A stretch of DNA of 20,127 bases from an uncultured Acidimicrobiaceae bacterium (GCA_903919215.1 CAIXHI010000069.1:1-20127); one strand, 5' to 3'; positions 7,265 to 14,893 are shown, counted from the stretch's first letter. Notes: generated by a model not told the origin, from the sequence alone. Program-made: numbers and translations.

Positions 7265-8158
7265 CTACACGTGCACCCAGACGGGCGTGCCAACCGGCAC
7301 CAGCCCGTTGTCCCAGATGAAATCCATCGCCGGGACACTGACCCGTACGCACCCGTGCGACGCCGGGTAGTTCGGTACGGAGGTCATACCGTGGATGGCG
7401 ATTCCACCGTGGAAGTACTTCGGACGGTAGATCTTGCCGAGGTCGCCCTCCCACCAGCCATCGGGACGCTCGCGATTCACCTTCCACAGACCTGCCGGCG
7501 TGACCGCGTCACCCTTCTCGATCTTCGTCGGGTCGTTGGCATTGGGACCCTCGTACGGCTTCTCGCTGCCCGTGGAGGTGTTCAACGTCCACACCGTCTG
7601 GCCGTCGACCACGATGAACAGGAGTTGGCGCTGCTTGTCGATCTCGACGAGCGTGCCATTGTCGGAGCGACCGTGGCCGCGCTCGGTGAACACGTTCAGC
7701 CAGTCGGCTGTGGCCTGATCCACCTTGCCGGTGGCGGGCAGCATCAGATACTTCTGGAAGGCCATGACTGCCTGCGTCGTGGCGAAACCGTACTTACCGT
7801 CATTGTTGCCGGCCCAGAACCCAAGTGTGTTGAGCCGATCCTGCAGCACCTGTGTGTCGGGTCCGCTGTGCTTGCCGACAGCCGCGACCGGTATGAACGC
7901 CCCGCCCACGATCTGCACATTCGGTGCCAACGTGGTGGTGGTGGAACCCTCAATGGTGGTGGGCGCCTCGGTTGTGGTGGTGGCCTTGACGGTCGTGGTG
8001 GGCGCCAAGGTGGTGGTTGCTGCCAGGGTCGTGGCCACCTCGGTGGACACTGCGTCGCTGGCGGGTGCCGCGCTGGACACGGTGCGCGTGCACGACGCGA
8101 GCGCGCCGACCACGAGCGGGGTCAACAGCAACAGGGCAGCAGTGCGACGGTGCGTCAT
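7265..8158 (-). CDS. L,D-transpeptidase lipoprotein (PG-binding + YkuD domains)
   Basis: A 297-residue enzyme predicted to make 3-3 cross-links in peptidoglycan, anchored outside the membrane. The signal peptide (1-22) ends in a lipobox LASC with C23 as the lipidated cysteine. A Thr-rich linker (about 42-78) follows, then a peptidoglycan-binding_1 domain (about 97-153; DTQVLQDRLNTLGFWAG, then FATTQAVMAFQKYLML) and a YkuD catalytic domain (about 168-297). The catalytic block has H256 (AIHGM) and S267-H268-G269-C270-V-R, with C270 the nucleophile. ATG 8158 gives a good lipoprotein signal. The gene lies 54 bases after the oxygenase gene and three before the GTG of the beta-galactosidase gene, all on the minus strand. 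Confidence 0.95.
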   Translation of the reverse strand: MTHRRTAALLLLTPLVVGALASCTRTVSSAAPASDAVSTEVATTLAATTTLAPTTTVKATTTTEAPTTIEGSTTTTLAPNVQIVGGAFIPVAAVGKHSGPDTQVLQDRLNTLGFWAGNNDGKYGFATTQAVMAFQKYLMLPATGKVDQATADWLNVFTERGHGRSDNGTLVEIDKQRQLLFIVVDGQTVWTLNTSTGSEKPYEGPNANDPTKIEKGDAVTPAGLWKVNRERPDGWWEGDLGKIYRPKYFHGGIAIHGMTSVPNYPASHGCVRVSVPAMDFIWDNGLVPVGTPVWVHV

Positions 8159-8212
8159 GGCGGGGGTTCGGTGGAGTGGACCAACGAGGCTCCACAGTAG
8201 TGAAGGCTCCGC

Positions 8213-8800
8213 TCAGAATGTCGGCAGCTCGAACCAGACCACCAGCCCATATTTGACACCGCTGCGCAGTGGGGTGGCCTGGTGCGGATGGGTCACCAAC
8301 GAGGGGAACACCACGAGGTCGCCAACTGCGGTCGACTCGTTGGACACCCCTTGACGCGGGAAGTCGAGCATTGCGCCCTCGTAGCCCTCGTTCAGTTTCA
8401 GCGAGGCCGACACCTGGGCCACGTCGTGATGCATGCGCAGGTTCTCCTGCACCCCCATCTCGTACTTGATGATGAACACATCGCGCAGACCGTGGTAGTC
8501 GACGTAGGGCCACACGGTCTGCAGTTGCGGCCAGATGCGCACACCGAGGTCGATCTCGACGGCCTGGAACAACTTCGGGCTGATGACCGCCAGCGAGATC
8601 TCGTGTCCGGGAACCGGATCGTGCGGCTGCTCTTCGAACGCGCCGATCGCCTCTGCGGCACGGATCATCGTCGCGCAGTACGCGGGACTCCAGAACGGTA
8701 CGGAGAAGATCTCCGGGCCAAGTTCGGTCAGTCCGTGGCGACCGTCGTCCGCACCCTTGTACCCGAGGATCTGTTGCAGGTCGTCGTAATGCTCAGCCAT
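8213..8800 (-). CDS. 2-oxoglutarate/Fe(II)-dependent oxygenase, prolyl/lysyl-hydroxylase type
   Basis: A 195-residue protein with the double-stranded beta-helix core of 2OG-Fe(II) dioxygenases. The iron ligands are H124 and D126 (RMHHD) and H173 (THPHQATPLRSG); the 2OG-binding basic residue in GVKYGLVVWF is Lys183 where most relatives have Arg. The block from HHD through ASLKLNEGYEGAMLDFP to GDLVVFPS resembles the catalytic domain of prolyl-4- and procollagen-lysyl hydroxylases. No signal peptide is seen, so it is likely cytoplasmic; the substrate is unknown. ATG 8800 is 12 bases after the stop of the GluQ synthetase gene and so the two are probably cotranscribed. A link to tRNA modification is conceivable but unsupported. 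Confidence 0.85.
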   Translation of the reverse strand: MAEHYDDLQQILGYKGADDGRHGLTELGPEIFSVPFWSPAYCATMIRAAEAIGAFEEQPHDPVPGHEISLAVISPKLFQAVEIDLGVRIWPQLQTVWPYVDYHGLRDVFIIKYEMGVQENLRMHHDVAQVSASLKLNEGYEGAMLDFPRQGVSNESTAVGDLVVFPSLVTHPHQATPLRSGVKYGLVVWFELPTF

Positions 8801-8812
8801 GTACCGATCGTG

Positions 8813-9721
8813 TCAGAGATCCGTCGTCGCGAGCCACCACGGCGCCGTCGGCACCTGTTCGATGCGGAACCGGGCGAGCAGATCGGGCACCGTCACGACA
8901 TCGTCGCGACCACACAACGCCAGGCTCTCACCCAGCAGCGCCAGCACCTGCGCCGGGGTGACACCACGTTGCGCCAGATCGCCCAGCGTGACCGCGCCGT
9001 GGCGTTTCGCCAAGCGAGTGCCATCGGGGGCCAGCACCAGCGGCACGTGTGCGTAGCGAGGATGGGGCAGCCCGAGCAACTGTTGCAACAACATCTGGCG
9101 TGGCGTACTGGACAGCAGGTCGTCACCGCGCACGACGTCGGTGATGTCCTGCGCCGCGTCGTCGACGACGACGGCCAGGTTGTACGCAGGCACACCGTCG
9201 TTGCGTTGCAACACGACATCGTCGACGGCGCCCTCGAAACGGCCGGCGATCAGATCGGAGACCTCGAAGCGCTCCCCCTCGGTGCGGAGTCGTAGTGCTG
9301 GCCGGCGACCCTCGGCGAGGTGTTGGGAGCGGGCCGCAGCAGTGAGCGTGCGGCAGGTGCCGGGATAGGCGCCGTCGGGGAACTCCCCGTGTGGGGCCTG
9401 TGCCGCTTCGCGAATCTCGCGCCGGGAACAGAAGCAGTCGTACACCCGGTCGGCGGCACCCAGCGTCGCAATCGCCTGGTGATAGAGGTCGAAGCGCTCG
9501 GACTGGCGCACCACCGCACCATCGGACACCATCCCCAAGGTCGCCAGATCACGCAGTTGCTCGGCCTCATGGTGCGGCGACGATGTCACCCGGTCGAGGT
9601 CCTCCATCCGCACCAGCCATTCGCCGCCGCCTGCGCGGGCCTGGAGCCACGACACGAGGGCGGTGCGCAGGTTCCCCAGGTGCAACGCACCCGTGGGTGA
9701 CGGAGCGAAGCGACCACGCAT
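8813..9721 (-). CDS. gluQRS: Glutamyl-queuosine tRNA(Asp) synthetase
   Basis: A 302-residue truncated glutamyl-tRNA synthetase paralogue that lacks the anticodon-binding domain; the family transfers glutamate to the queuosine base of tRNA(Asp). The class I signatures are HLGN (14-17, in RFAPSPTGALHLGNLR) and RLAKRHG (236-242, equivalent to KMSKS). The zinc ligands of the GluQ type are all present: C96, C98, Y119 and C123 (DCFC, then AYPGTC). The length matches the family (about 300) and is far shorter than GltX (about 480), which rules out a canonical GluRS. ATG 9721 is chosen because it gives the standard MRGRFAPSPTG start and lies six bases after a GATACT -10 box; a TTG at 9742 is the upstream alternative. 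It heads a minus-strand run that may include the next three genes. Confidence 0.93.
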   Translation of the reverse strand: MRGRFAPSPTGALHLGNLRTALVSWLQARAGGGEWLVRMEDLDRVTSSPHHEAEQLRDLATLGMVSDGAVVRQSERFDLYHQAIATLGAADRVYDCFCSRREIREAAQAPHGEFPDGAYPGTCRTLTAAARSQHLAEGRRPALRLRTEGERFEVSDLIAGRFEGAVDDVVLQRNDGVPAYNLAVVVDDAAQDITDVVRGDDLLSSTPRQMLLQQLLGLPHPRYAHVPLVLAPDGTRLAKRHGAVTLGDLAQRGVTPAQVLALLGESLALCGRDDVVTVPDLLARFRIEQVPTAPWWLATTDL

Positions 9722-9727
9722 CCGTGG

Positions 9728-9733
9728 AGTATC
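9728..9733 (-). promoter_or_regulatory. Candidate extended -10 promoter for the gluQ operon
   Basis: Read on the minus strand, TGG followed by GATACT (9733 to 9728) makes an extended -10 box ending six bases before ATG 9721, which predicts a leaderless mRNA. A TTGACA-like hexamer (9742 to 9737) lies too close to act as its -35 box. Confidence 0.45.
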
Positions 9734-9807
9734 CCATGTCAAGAACGTGTCACGACATGCCGATGAACGTTCGAAGCGCGACAGATGCGTGTCGTGAGAG
9801 ATCTGCG

Positions 9808-9815
9808 AAAGGAGG
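9808..9815 (+). promoter_or_regulatory. Strong Shine-Dalgarno fixing the GGDEF/EAL start
   Basis: AAAGGAGG is the best ribosome binding site in the window and stands seven bases before ATG 9823. It decides the start of a frame that is open far upstream (to 9391) across the divergent gene. Confidence 0.85.
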
Positions 9816-9822
9816 CGGCGAG

Positions 9823-11868
9823 ATGACGGAGCAGAGCGAGCAGAGCGTCGACCTCACCGAGCAGGCCCCGGCCTCGTTCGTCCGCGAACGAGCCCTCGCG
9901 ATGGTCGCCGCCAACCTGGCACCCGCCCCCTTCGTGGTTCTGCCGTTCACACTGCTGGTGAGCACGATGATGCGCAAGGACGTGTCGTCGGTACACCTCG
10001 GGTGGTGGCTCCTGACAGCGGTCGGTTGCACGGCCATCACCTTGTTCGCGCTCTACCGCTACTACATGCTCTCGGTCACCAACTCCACATCGGTGCTCAA
10101 CCAACTGTTGATCGGCGTGTCGTTCGCCTCCATCGGTGTCCTGTTCGGTATGTCACCGTGGGTTGCCGACGGAGCCCCGGTCGAAGTCGTGCTGCTGTTC
10201 ACGTTGTTCCCGGCGACCGCAGCAGCCATCTCGTGCATCGTCACCGCTGGTCGCCGCGACCTCTTCCTGGCGATGGCGGTCCCGATGCTCACCTGGACGT
10301 CGTGGTCGCTGCTCTCGACCGGCGAGACCTACCTCCACGGCCTCGGCTTCCTCAGTGCGCTGTTCGGCGTCGCCCTCGTCGTGCTGCACCATGTGCTCAG
10401 CCGCAACAGCGTCGAGGGCATCCGCCTGCAATGGCGCAGCGAGCGCCTACTGCGCGAACTCGACCATGAGCGGGGAGAACTCACCGACGTCAATGAGCAG
10501 CTGGCCGGGATCAACATCCGCCTCGCCCATCAAGCCACGCACGATCCGCTCACCGGGCTGTACAACCGGCGCGGCACGCTCGAGTTCTTGGACGCAATCC
10601 TCGCGGGCGCCGATGAGCAGCATCCGGTCGGCCTGTTGTTCTGCGACCTCGATCGCTTCAAGGCCGTCAACGACGCACTCGGCCACCGTGGTGGCGACCG
10701 CTTCATCACCATCATCGCCGACCGTCTGCAGCACAGTGTCGACGCCACTTCGATCGTCGGCCGCATGGGCGGCGATGAGTTCGTGGTCGTCATGCCCGGC
10801 CTCGACATGGCCGGCGCGTGCGCCGTTGCCGGCCGCCTCGTCAGCGTGCTCGCCCAGCCGGTGTACGCCGAGGGCCGCGAGATGCCATCGTCGGTCAGCG
10901 TCGGAGTAGCCGCCGCGCCACTGCATGGCACTGCGGCCAGCGAGTTGCTGCGCAATGCCAACGCTGCGCTGTACCGAGCGAAGGCCGGCGGCCGCAACCG
11001 CGTGGAGTTGTTCGACGGGGCCATGCAGCAGGAGATGATCGACCGCCTCGAAGGTGAGCAAGCGCTGCGGCGAGCGATCGATGACGGCGAGATCGTCGCC
11101 TTCTTCCAACCCGAGATCGATGCCAGCAACGGCCACGTCATCGGTGCCGAACTGTTGGCCCGCTGGGTGCGACGCGACGGCCGGGTCATCGTGGCGCAGG
11201 ACTTCCTGCAAGTCGCGATGTCAGCCAGCCTGCTCGAACGAATCACCGAGAAGGTGCTGATCAGCGCCCGGCCGCACATGCGCCGCCTGTCGATGCTCGG
11301 CCTCCCCGACGGATTCCGTTTCCGAGTGAATATGGCCCCCGAGGCCACAGAACGCAGTTGGCGAGACGATCCGATCGATCGCATGCTGCACGGCCTCGAG
11401 CCCTCGCTGATCACCATCGATGTGATGGAGAGTGCGGTCACCGGCGATCTGCCCGCTGCCGCCGCCAATCTCGCCGCCTTCCGCGCACGTGGCGGTCGGG
11501 TATGCCTCGACGACTTCGCCCACGGCGTGTCATCCCTCAACCTGCTGCGCCGCCTGCCACTCGACGAGGTGCGCATCGACCAACTGTCGATCGACAGCCT
11601 CAACGCTCATCCGCACGACCGGGCGATCGTCCGCTCGATCATCGCCCTCGTTCGCGAGATCGGTATCGCCGTCACCGCCGACGGTGTGGAGACCGGCACT
11701 CAAGCCGACTCCCTGATCGCACTCGGCTGTGTGCGCCAACAGGGCCACCTGTACGCACCCGCCCTGCCCGCCGCGGAGTTCGAGCACTTCCTGGTGATGC
11801 GCACGGCCGAGCGCTACGCACAGAGTGTGTCTCCGTCGCCGGTGTGGGAGACCGACGATCTGACATAG
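9823..11868 (+). CDS. Membrane-bound GGDEF/EAL cyclic-di-GMP protein
   Basis: A 681-residue signalling protein. Residues 25-195 hold about six membrane helices (near 33-50, 60-79, 92-110, 120-142, 146-164, 172-192), a MASE-like sensor of unknown ligand; a helical linker rich in charged residues follows (196-235). The GGDEF domain (about 236-400) has DPLTGLYNRR and an intact GGDEF at 316-320, so diguanylate cyclase activity is plausible; the RxxD inhibitory site is missing (DATS at 307-310). The EAL domain (about 412-655) keeps E443 (ELL), N503 and D563-D564, but the usual metal-binding Glu of LEITE is D533, the Lys of KID is R584 and the catalytic Glu of AEGVE is D620, so phosphodiesterase activity is doubtful. 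The divergent gene is gluQ, 101 bases away. Confidence 0.94.
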   Translation: MTEQSEQSVDLTEQAPASFVRERALAMVAANLAPAPFVVLPFTLLVSTMMRKDVSSVHLGWWLLTAVGCTAITLFALYRYYMLSVTNSTSVLNQLLIGVSFASIGVLFGMSPWVADGAPVEVVLLFTLFPATAAAISCIVTAGRRDLFLAMAVPMLTWTSWSLLSTGETYLHGLGFLSALFGVALVVLHHVLSRNSVEGIRLQWRSERLLRELDHERGELTDVNEQLAGINIRLAHQATHDPLTGLYNRRGTLEFLDAILAGADEQHPVGLLFCDLDRFKAVNDALGHRGGDRFITIIADRLQHSVDATSIVGRMGGDEFVVVMPGLDMAGACAVAGRLVSVLAQPVYAEGREMPSSVSVGVAAAPLHGTAASELLRNANAALYRAKAGGRNRVELFDGAMQQEMIDRLEGEQALRRAIDDGEIVAFFQPEIDASNGHVIGAELLARWVRRDGRVIVAQDFLQVAMSASLLERITEKVLISARPHMRRLSMLGLPDGFRFRVNMAPEATERSWRDDPIDRMLHGLEPSLITIDVMESAVTGDLPAAAANLAAFRARGGRVCLDDFAHGVSSLNLLRRLPLDEVRIDQLSIDSLNAHPHDRAIVRSIIALVREIGIAVTADGVETGTQADSLIALGCVRQQGHLYAPALPAAEFEHFLVMRTAERYAQSVSPSPVWETDDLT

Positions 11869-11909
11869 TCTCGTCGGCGACGAAGTGAGCGGCGTTGAAG
11901 GGGTGGCCA

Positions 11910-13178
11910 ATGTTCTGTCCGGCATGCGGCACGGCGATTCAGTCGGGCCAGCGATTCTGTACGACCTGCGGCCTGGCCGTGGTCGACACCTCGGTACATA
12001 CCGCCACCACGGCGGTGCCCACCACACCCGGGCCAGCAGCACCCACTGCCACCTCGCCAACCGCCTTCGGTGCACCGTTGCCGCCGCCCAGCGCGCCGGC
12101 ACTGCAGATCGCTGCTGAGGAGCCGACGGTCGCGACACCTGCGGTGGCCAACGACACAGCGTTGGACGCCACCGCGGCGCTGACGGTCGTCGAGCAGACC
12201 ACCCACGCGAGCTACGGGCACGACCCGTACGCCACCGAGGCCTTGCCCGCGCAGGGGGGCGACACGGGTGAGCAGGCCGTGTTCGAGCAGGCCGAGCAGT
12301 TCCGCATCACCCCACTCGTCGCCGTGTCCGCGGTCGGTGCGGTGTTGGCGGTGGCGGCGGCGGTCACCGACATCGCCACCGTTGAGATCACCGGCGACCA
12401 GATCTCCACGATCACCTACGTGCTGAACGACTTCGCAACGAACAACTTGGTCGGGGCGATCATCGCCGCCGTGCTGCTCGTGGGCGGTGCTGCGCTCGGC
12501 GCCACCGGCCGCCGGGTGGGTAGTGGGCTCGCCGGCGGCGCCGGACTCGCACTCGCCGGGATGATGGCGATGATGATCGGTTCCGTCATCGGCCTGTTCG
12601 ACAGCAGCGAGGTGGCGTTGCTGAAGGGTGGCGGGTCGTTCACACTCACGACCACCCAGGAGATCGGGTTCTGGCTGGGAGCCATCGCTGCCGTGCTCGG
12701 CATCGTGGCCTTCGTGCTCGCAGTCACGTCTGCGGGCGACGACGGGCGGCCGCCGATCGCCGCGGCGTTCGGCATCGTCGGGGCGGTCGGCACGCTGCTG
12801 GTCGTCGGCGGCACGCTCATACCGCTCCATGGCGCATCGTTCGCCGATCAGTTCAGCAACGACGCCACCCCGCCAGCCACATTGCTGCTGCGCCTGCTGG
12901 TGCTGCTACTGATCGCCGTCGGTGGTCTGGCCGGGTTCCTCAGCAATCGCCGGTGGGGTGTGGGCCTTGCGCTCGGCGCGATCAGTGTCGCCGTGTGGCA
13001 GTGGGCCACATCCATCAGTCAGGCGGGCGATCTCCCCTTCGGACTCGCTGGCGGGAACTACGGCGGTACCTATACCGACCGTCCACATCTCCTCACCACC
13101 ATCGGCATCGTCGTGATGGTGCTGGCCGCCCTCGGCGCCATCGGCGCCCTGGTGGCGGCCAACCGACGTCGGGTATGA
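11910..13178 (+). CDS. Zinc-ribbon multi-pass membrane protein
   Basis: A 422-residue protein of unknown function. It begins with a zinc ribbon: C3, C6, C17 and C20 (FCPACG, then FCTTCG). Residues 25-128 are a disordered Ala/Pro/Thr-rich stretch, and residues 133-416 contain about eight hydrophobic segments (near 133-153, 180-199, 205-229, 252-273, 282-304, 323-343, 348-366, 393-416). The ribbon would face the cytoplasm. ATG 11910 puts the zinc ribbon at the very N-terminus, as is usual, with AAGGGG (11898-11903) six bases upstream; a TTG at 11895 is less likely. The stop codon overlaps the start of the next gene in an ATGA, so the two are translationally coupled. Confidence 0.85.
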   Translation: MFCPACGTAIQSGQRFCTTCGLAVVDTSVHTATTAVPTTPGPAAPTATSPTAFGAPLPPPSAPALQIAAEEPTVATPAVANDTALDATAALTVVEQTTHASYGHDPYATEALPAQGGDTGEQAVFEQAEQFRITPLVAVSAVGAVLAVAAAVTDIATVEITGDQISTITYVLNDFATNNLVGAIIAAVLLVGGAALGATGRRVGSGLAGGAGLALAGMMAMMIGSVIGLFDSSEVALLKGGGSFTLTTTQEIGFWLGAIAAVLGIVAFVLAVTSAGDDGRPPIAAAFGIVGAVGTLLVVGGTLIPLHGASFADQFSNDATPPATLLLRLLVLLLIAVGGLAGFLSNRRWGVGLALGAISVAVWQWATSISQAGDLPFGLAGGNYGGTYTDRPHLLTTIGIVVMVLAALGAIGALVAANRRRV

Positions 13179-13414
13179 ACTTCTGCGGCTCCTGCGGAGC
13201 GCGGGTGCAGCCCGGCGACCGATTCTGCATCGGCTGCGGTGCCGTACTCGTTGCGCCGACCGCGACCGCGACCACGACTGCGACTCGTGTGTCGTCAGCG
13301 CCCGAGTTGGCGCCGCTGGCTGCGGCCAAACACACCAACACCGTCGCCCTCATCACCGGCGCGGCAGCGATCGCACTCGTGTCCGGCGGTCTCACCGTGT
13401 TGTTGATGCGCTGA
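13175..13414 (+). CDS. Small zinc-ribbon protein with one C-terminal membrane anchor
   Basis: A 79-residue protein of unknown function. C4, C7, C18 and C21 (FCGSCG, then FCIGCG) form a zinc ribbon much like that of the gene before it; a Thr/Ala-rich linker (27-50) leads to a single hydrophobic segment at 55-78 ending in Met-Arg, so it is tail-anchored. The ATG (13175-13177) overlaps the upstream TGA (13176-13178), which fixes the start and suggests that the two proteins are made together and may act as partners. It is convergent with the kinase gene, ten bases away. Confidence 0.85.
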   Translation: MNFCGSCGARVQPGDRFCIGCGAVLVAPTATATTTATRVSSAPELAPLAAAKHTNTVALITGAAAIALVSGGLTVLLMR

Positions 13415-13429
13415 GGCGCAGCGCTCAGC
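13410..13429. terminator. Possible bidirectional hairpin at convergent stop codons
   Basis: GCTGAG (13410-13415) and CTCAGC (13424-13429) form a six-base-pair stem with an eight-base loop; an alternative GCGCT/AGCGC pairing overlaps it. The hairpin contains the stop codons of both convergent genes. There is no T tract, so a terminator role is only a guess. Confidence 0.3.
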
Positions 13430-14285
13430 CCTCGGGCAACAGCGAGGCGCGCCGCACGGCGGCGGCGGCAACCACGTGCCCGTTGTGCACCGCAGTGATT
13501 GCGTCATCACCCCGAGCGAGCGCGATCAGCACGCCGGCAGCGAACGCGTCACCGGCACCGGTCGTGTCCGTTACGCCGGGCACCAGCACCGCCGGCACCT
13601 CCACCGACGGTTCGCCGGCACGATGCACGATCGCCGGTTCGGCACCCTGTTTGACGATCACCATCGCACCGCCGAGCTGCTCGGGCCGGAAGCTCGCACC
13701 CAGCACCTGTGCTTCGAGTTCGTTGGCCAGCACCACTGTCGGCCGCAAGAAGCGGATCACCGACAGTGCACGCGGCACGCCGTAGCGCTCGAGCACGGCG
13801 GCCGAGGACATGTCGATCGACACCGTCAGGCCGCGCTGTGTGGCCATCGCCGCCAAGGTCATCGAAGTGCTCGCCAGCGGTTCGATCTCCAGTGAGTAGA
13901 ACGGAACGTGCAATGTGTGCAGGCCGTCCAGCCAGGCTGGGTCGGGAGGGCTCAACTCGGTGGCGGTGGCCCGGTCGGACAACATCGTGCGCTCACCGTT
14001 CACGTCCAGCAACACGATGATCGTGCCGGAACGCCCCTCACGGCGGACCACGACCTCGGCCCCCAGCGCGGTGAGTTGATCGGTGAGCCACTGACCCACA
14101 CCGTCGCCACCCACTTGGCCGATGAACCGCGCTGGTGCCCCCGCGCGTACGGCCGCCTCGACGACGTTGGCGGCGCTGCCACCGCGGCGGCGCAACACCG
14201 TGGCCTGCGTATCGCTGGCGTGATTCACCGTCTCGTGCAGTCGTACCACTACATCTTCCAGCAGATCTCCGACAGCACCCAACAT
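13425..14285 (-). CDS. PfkB-family carbohydrate/nucleoside kinase
   Basis: A 286-residue cytoplasmic kinase of the ribokinase superfamily. The N-terminal substrate-binding signature is visible as RRGGSAANVVEAAVRAG (33-49) followed by IGQVGGDGVG (55-64); the C-terminal ATP-site signature is DTTGAGDAFAAGV (240-252), with D246 the catalytic base. The length is usual for the family (about 300). The substrate cannot be assigned: ribokinase, fructokinase, adenosine kinase and KDG kinase all share these motifs, and no sugar pathway gene is adjacent. ATG 14285 is chosen because MLGAVGDLLEDVVV matches the first beta strand of the family and a TATCGT box lies seven bases upstream; the frame is open to a TTG at 14327. 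Confidence 0.9.
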   Translation of the reverse strand: MLGAVGDLLEDVVVRLHETVNHASDTQATVLRRRGGSAANVVEAAVRAGAPARFIGQVGGDGVGQWLTDQLTALGAEVVVRREGRSGTIIVLLDVNGERTMLSDRATATELSPPDPAWLDGLHTLHVPFYSLEIEPLASTSMTLAAMATQRGLTVSIDMSSAAVLERYGVPRALSVIRFLRPTVVLANELEAQVLGASFRPEQLGGAMVIVKQGAEPAIVHRAGEPSVEVPAVLVPGVTDTTGAGDAFAAGVLIALARGDDAITAVHNGHVVAAAAVRRASLLPEG

Positions 14286-14292
14286 CCCATTG

Positions 14293-14298
14293 ACGATA
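14293..14298 (-). promoter_or_regulatory. Candidate -10 box for the PfkB kinase gene
   Basis: On the minus strand TATCGT (14298 to 14293) fits TANNNT and ends seven bases before ATG 14285, again suggesting a leaderless mRNA. No clear -35 box is seen. Confidence 0.45.
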
Positions 14299-14305
14299 CG
14301 TCGGT

Positions 14306-14385
14306 TTCTGGGAAGGAACCGTCCCAACCCGGCTTCTAGGAAGTCCCCGTCCCGGGATCCGGGACTGCGGCTTCCCAGAAGCCGC
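14306..14385. repeat. Cluster of nested inverted repeats in a divergent promoter region
   Basis: GCGGCTTC (14367-14374) and GAAGCCGC (14378-14385) make an eight-base stem with a three-base loop; GTCCCGG (14349-14355) and CCGGGAC (14359-14365) make a second stem with a three-base loop. TTCTGGGAAG (14306-14315) is the inverse complement of 14371-14380, so longer alternative pairing is possible, and a related TTCTAGGAAG-like block sits at 14334-14343. The genes on either side diverge, so this is not a normal terminator. Confidence 0.75.
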
Positions 14386-14419
14386 CCTACCCTGGGGGCG
14401 AACGTCCGTCGGAGGCACC

Positions 14420-14893
14420 ATGACCGAGCAGCAGACCATCAAGACCCAGTTGCAGACTGCGCTGACCGCAGCGATGCGGGCCCGCGATGAGATCGCGCTG
14501 TCTGCGCTACGCCAAGCCTTGTCGGCGATCTCGGTGGCCGAGACGGCTGGCGACGAGGTGGCCGTGCTGACCGACGCGCAGGTGCTGCCGATCATCGCGG
14601 TCGAGGTGCGCAAGCACCACGAGACCGCCGACGCGTTCGTCACTGCCGGACGCCCCGAACGCGTCGAGCGCGCCCGTGCCGAGGCGGCAGTGCTCGAGAT
14701 CTACCTGCCCGCCGCGCTCAGCGAGGACGACCTGGCGCGCATCATCGGCGAGGAGATCGCGGCCGCTGCAGCCGCGGGCGCCGAAGGGATGAAGGCGATG
14801 GGCAAGGTCGTCAGCGCCGTACGCGCCCAGGCTGGCCCCACCGCCGACGGCGCCCAGATCGCGGCGATGGTCAAGTCGGCCCTCGCCGGCTGA
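14420..14893 (+). CDS. GatB/YqeY domain-containing protein
   Basis: A 157-residue protein of the YqeY family, a stand-alone version of the helical tail domain of the amidotransferase subunit GatB; the domain is thought to contact tRNA, but the cellular role of the stand-alone protein is not settled. Family features visible are the N-terminal amphipathic helix TIKTQLQTALTAAMRARDEIALSALRQALSAI, the segment EVRKHHETADAFVTAGRPE, the block EAAVLEIYLPAALSEDDL, and the C-terminal GMKAMGKVVSAVRAQ followed by ADGAQIAAMVKSAL. The length agrees with the family (about 150). ATG 14420 has GGAGG at 14411-14415. A TACCCT box (14388-14393) could give a 20-base leader. Confidence 0.92.
   Translation: MTEQQTIKTQLQTALTAAMRARDEIALSALRQALSAISVAETAGDEVAVLTDAQVLPIIAVEVRKHHETADAFVTAGRPERVERARAEAAVLEIYLPAALSEDDLARIIGEEIAAAAAAGAEGMKAMGKVVSAVRAQAGPTADGAQIAAMVKSALAG

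Noticed and set aside
8813..9721. Canonical glutamyl-tRNA synthetase (GltX)
   Set aside because: At 302 residues it lacks the anticodon-binding domain, and the C-x-C...Y...C zinc site is that of the GluQ type.
9765..9775. LexA/SOS box near GAACGTTCGAA
   Set aside because: The actinobacterial box needs GAAC and GTTC halves separated by four bases; here the halves abut, and neither neighbour is a DNA-repair gene.
9391..9822. Upstream extension of the GGDEF/EAL frame
   Set aside because: It crosses the divergent gluQ gene, and a strong AAAGGAGG marks ATG 9823.
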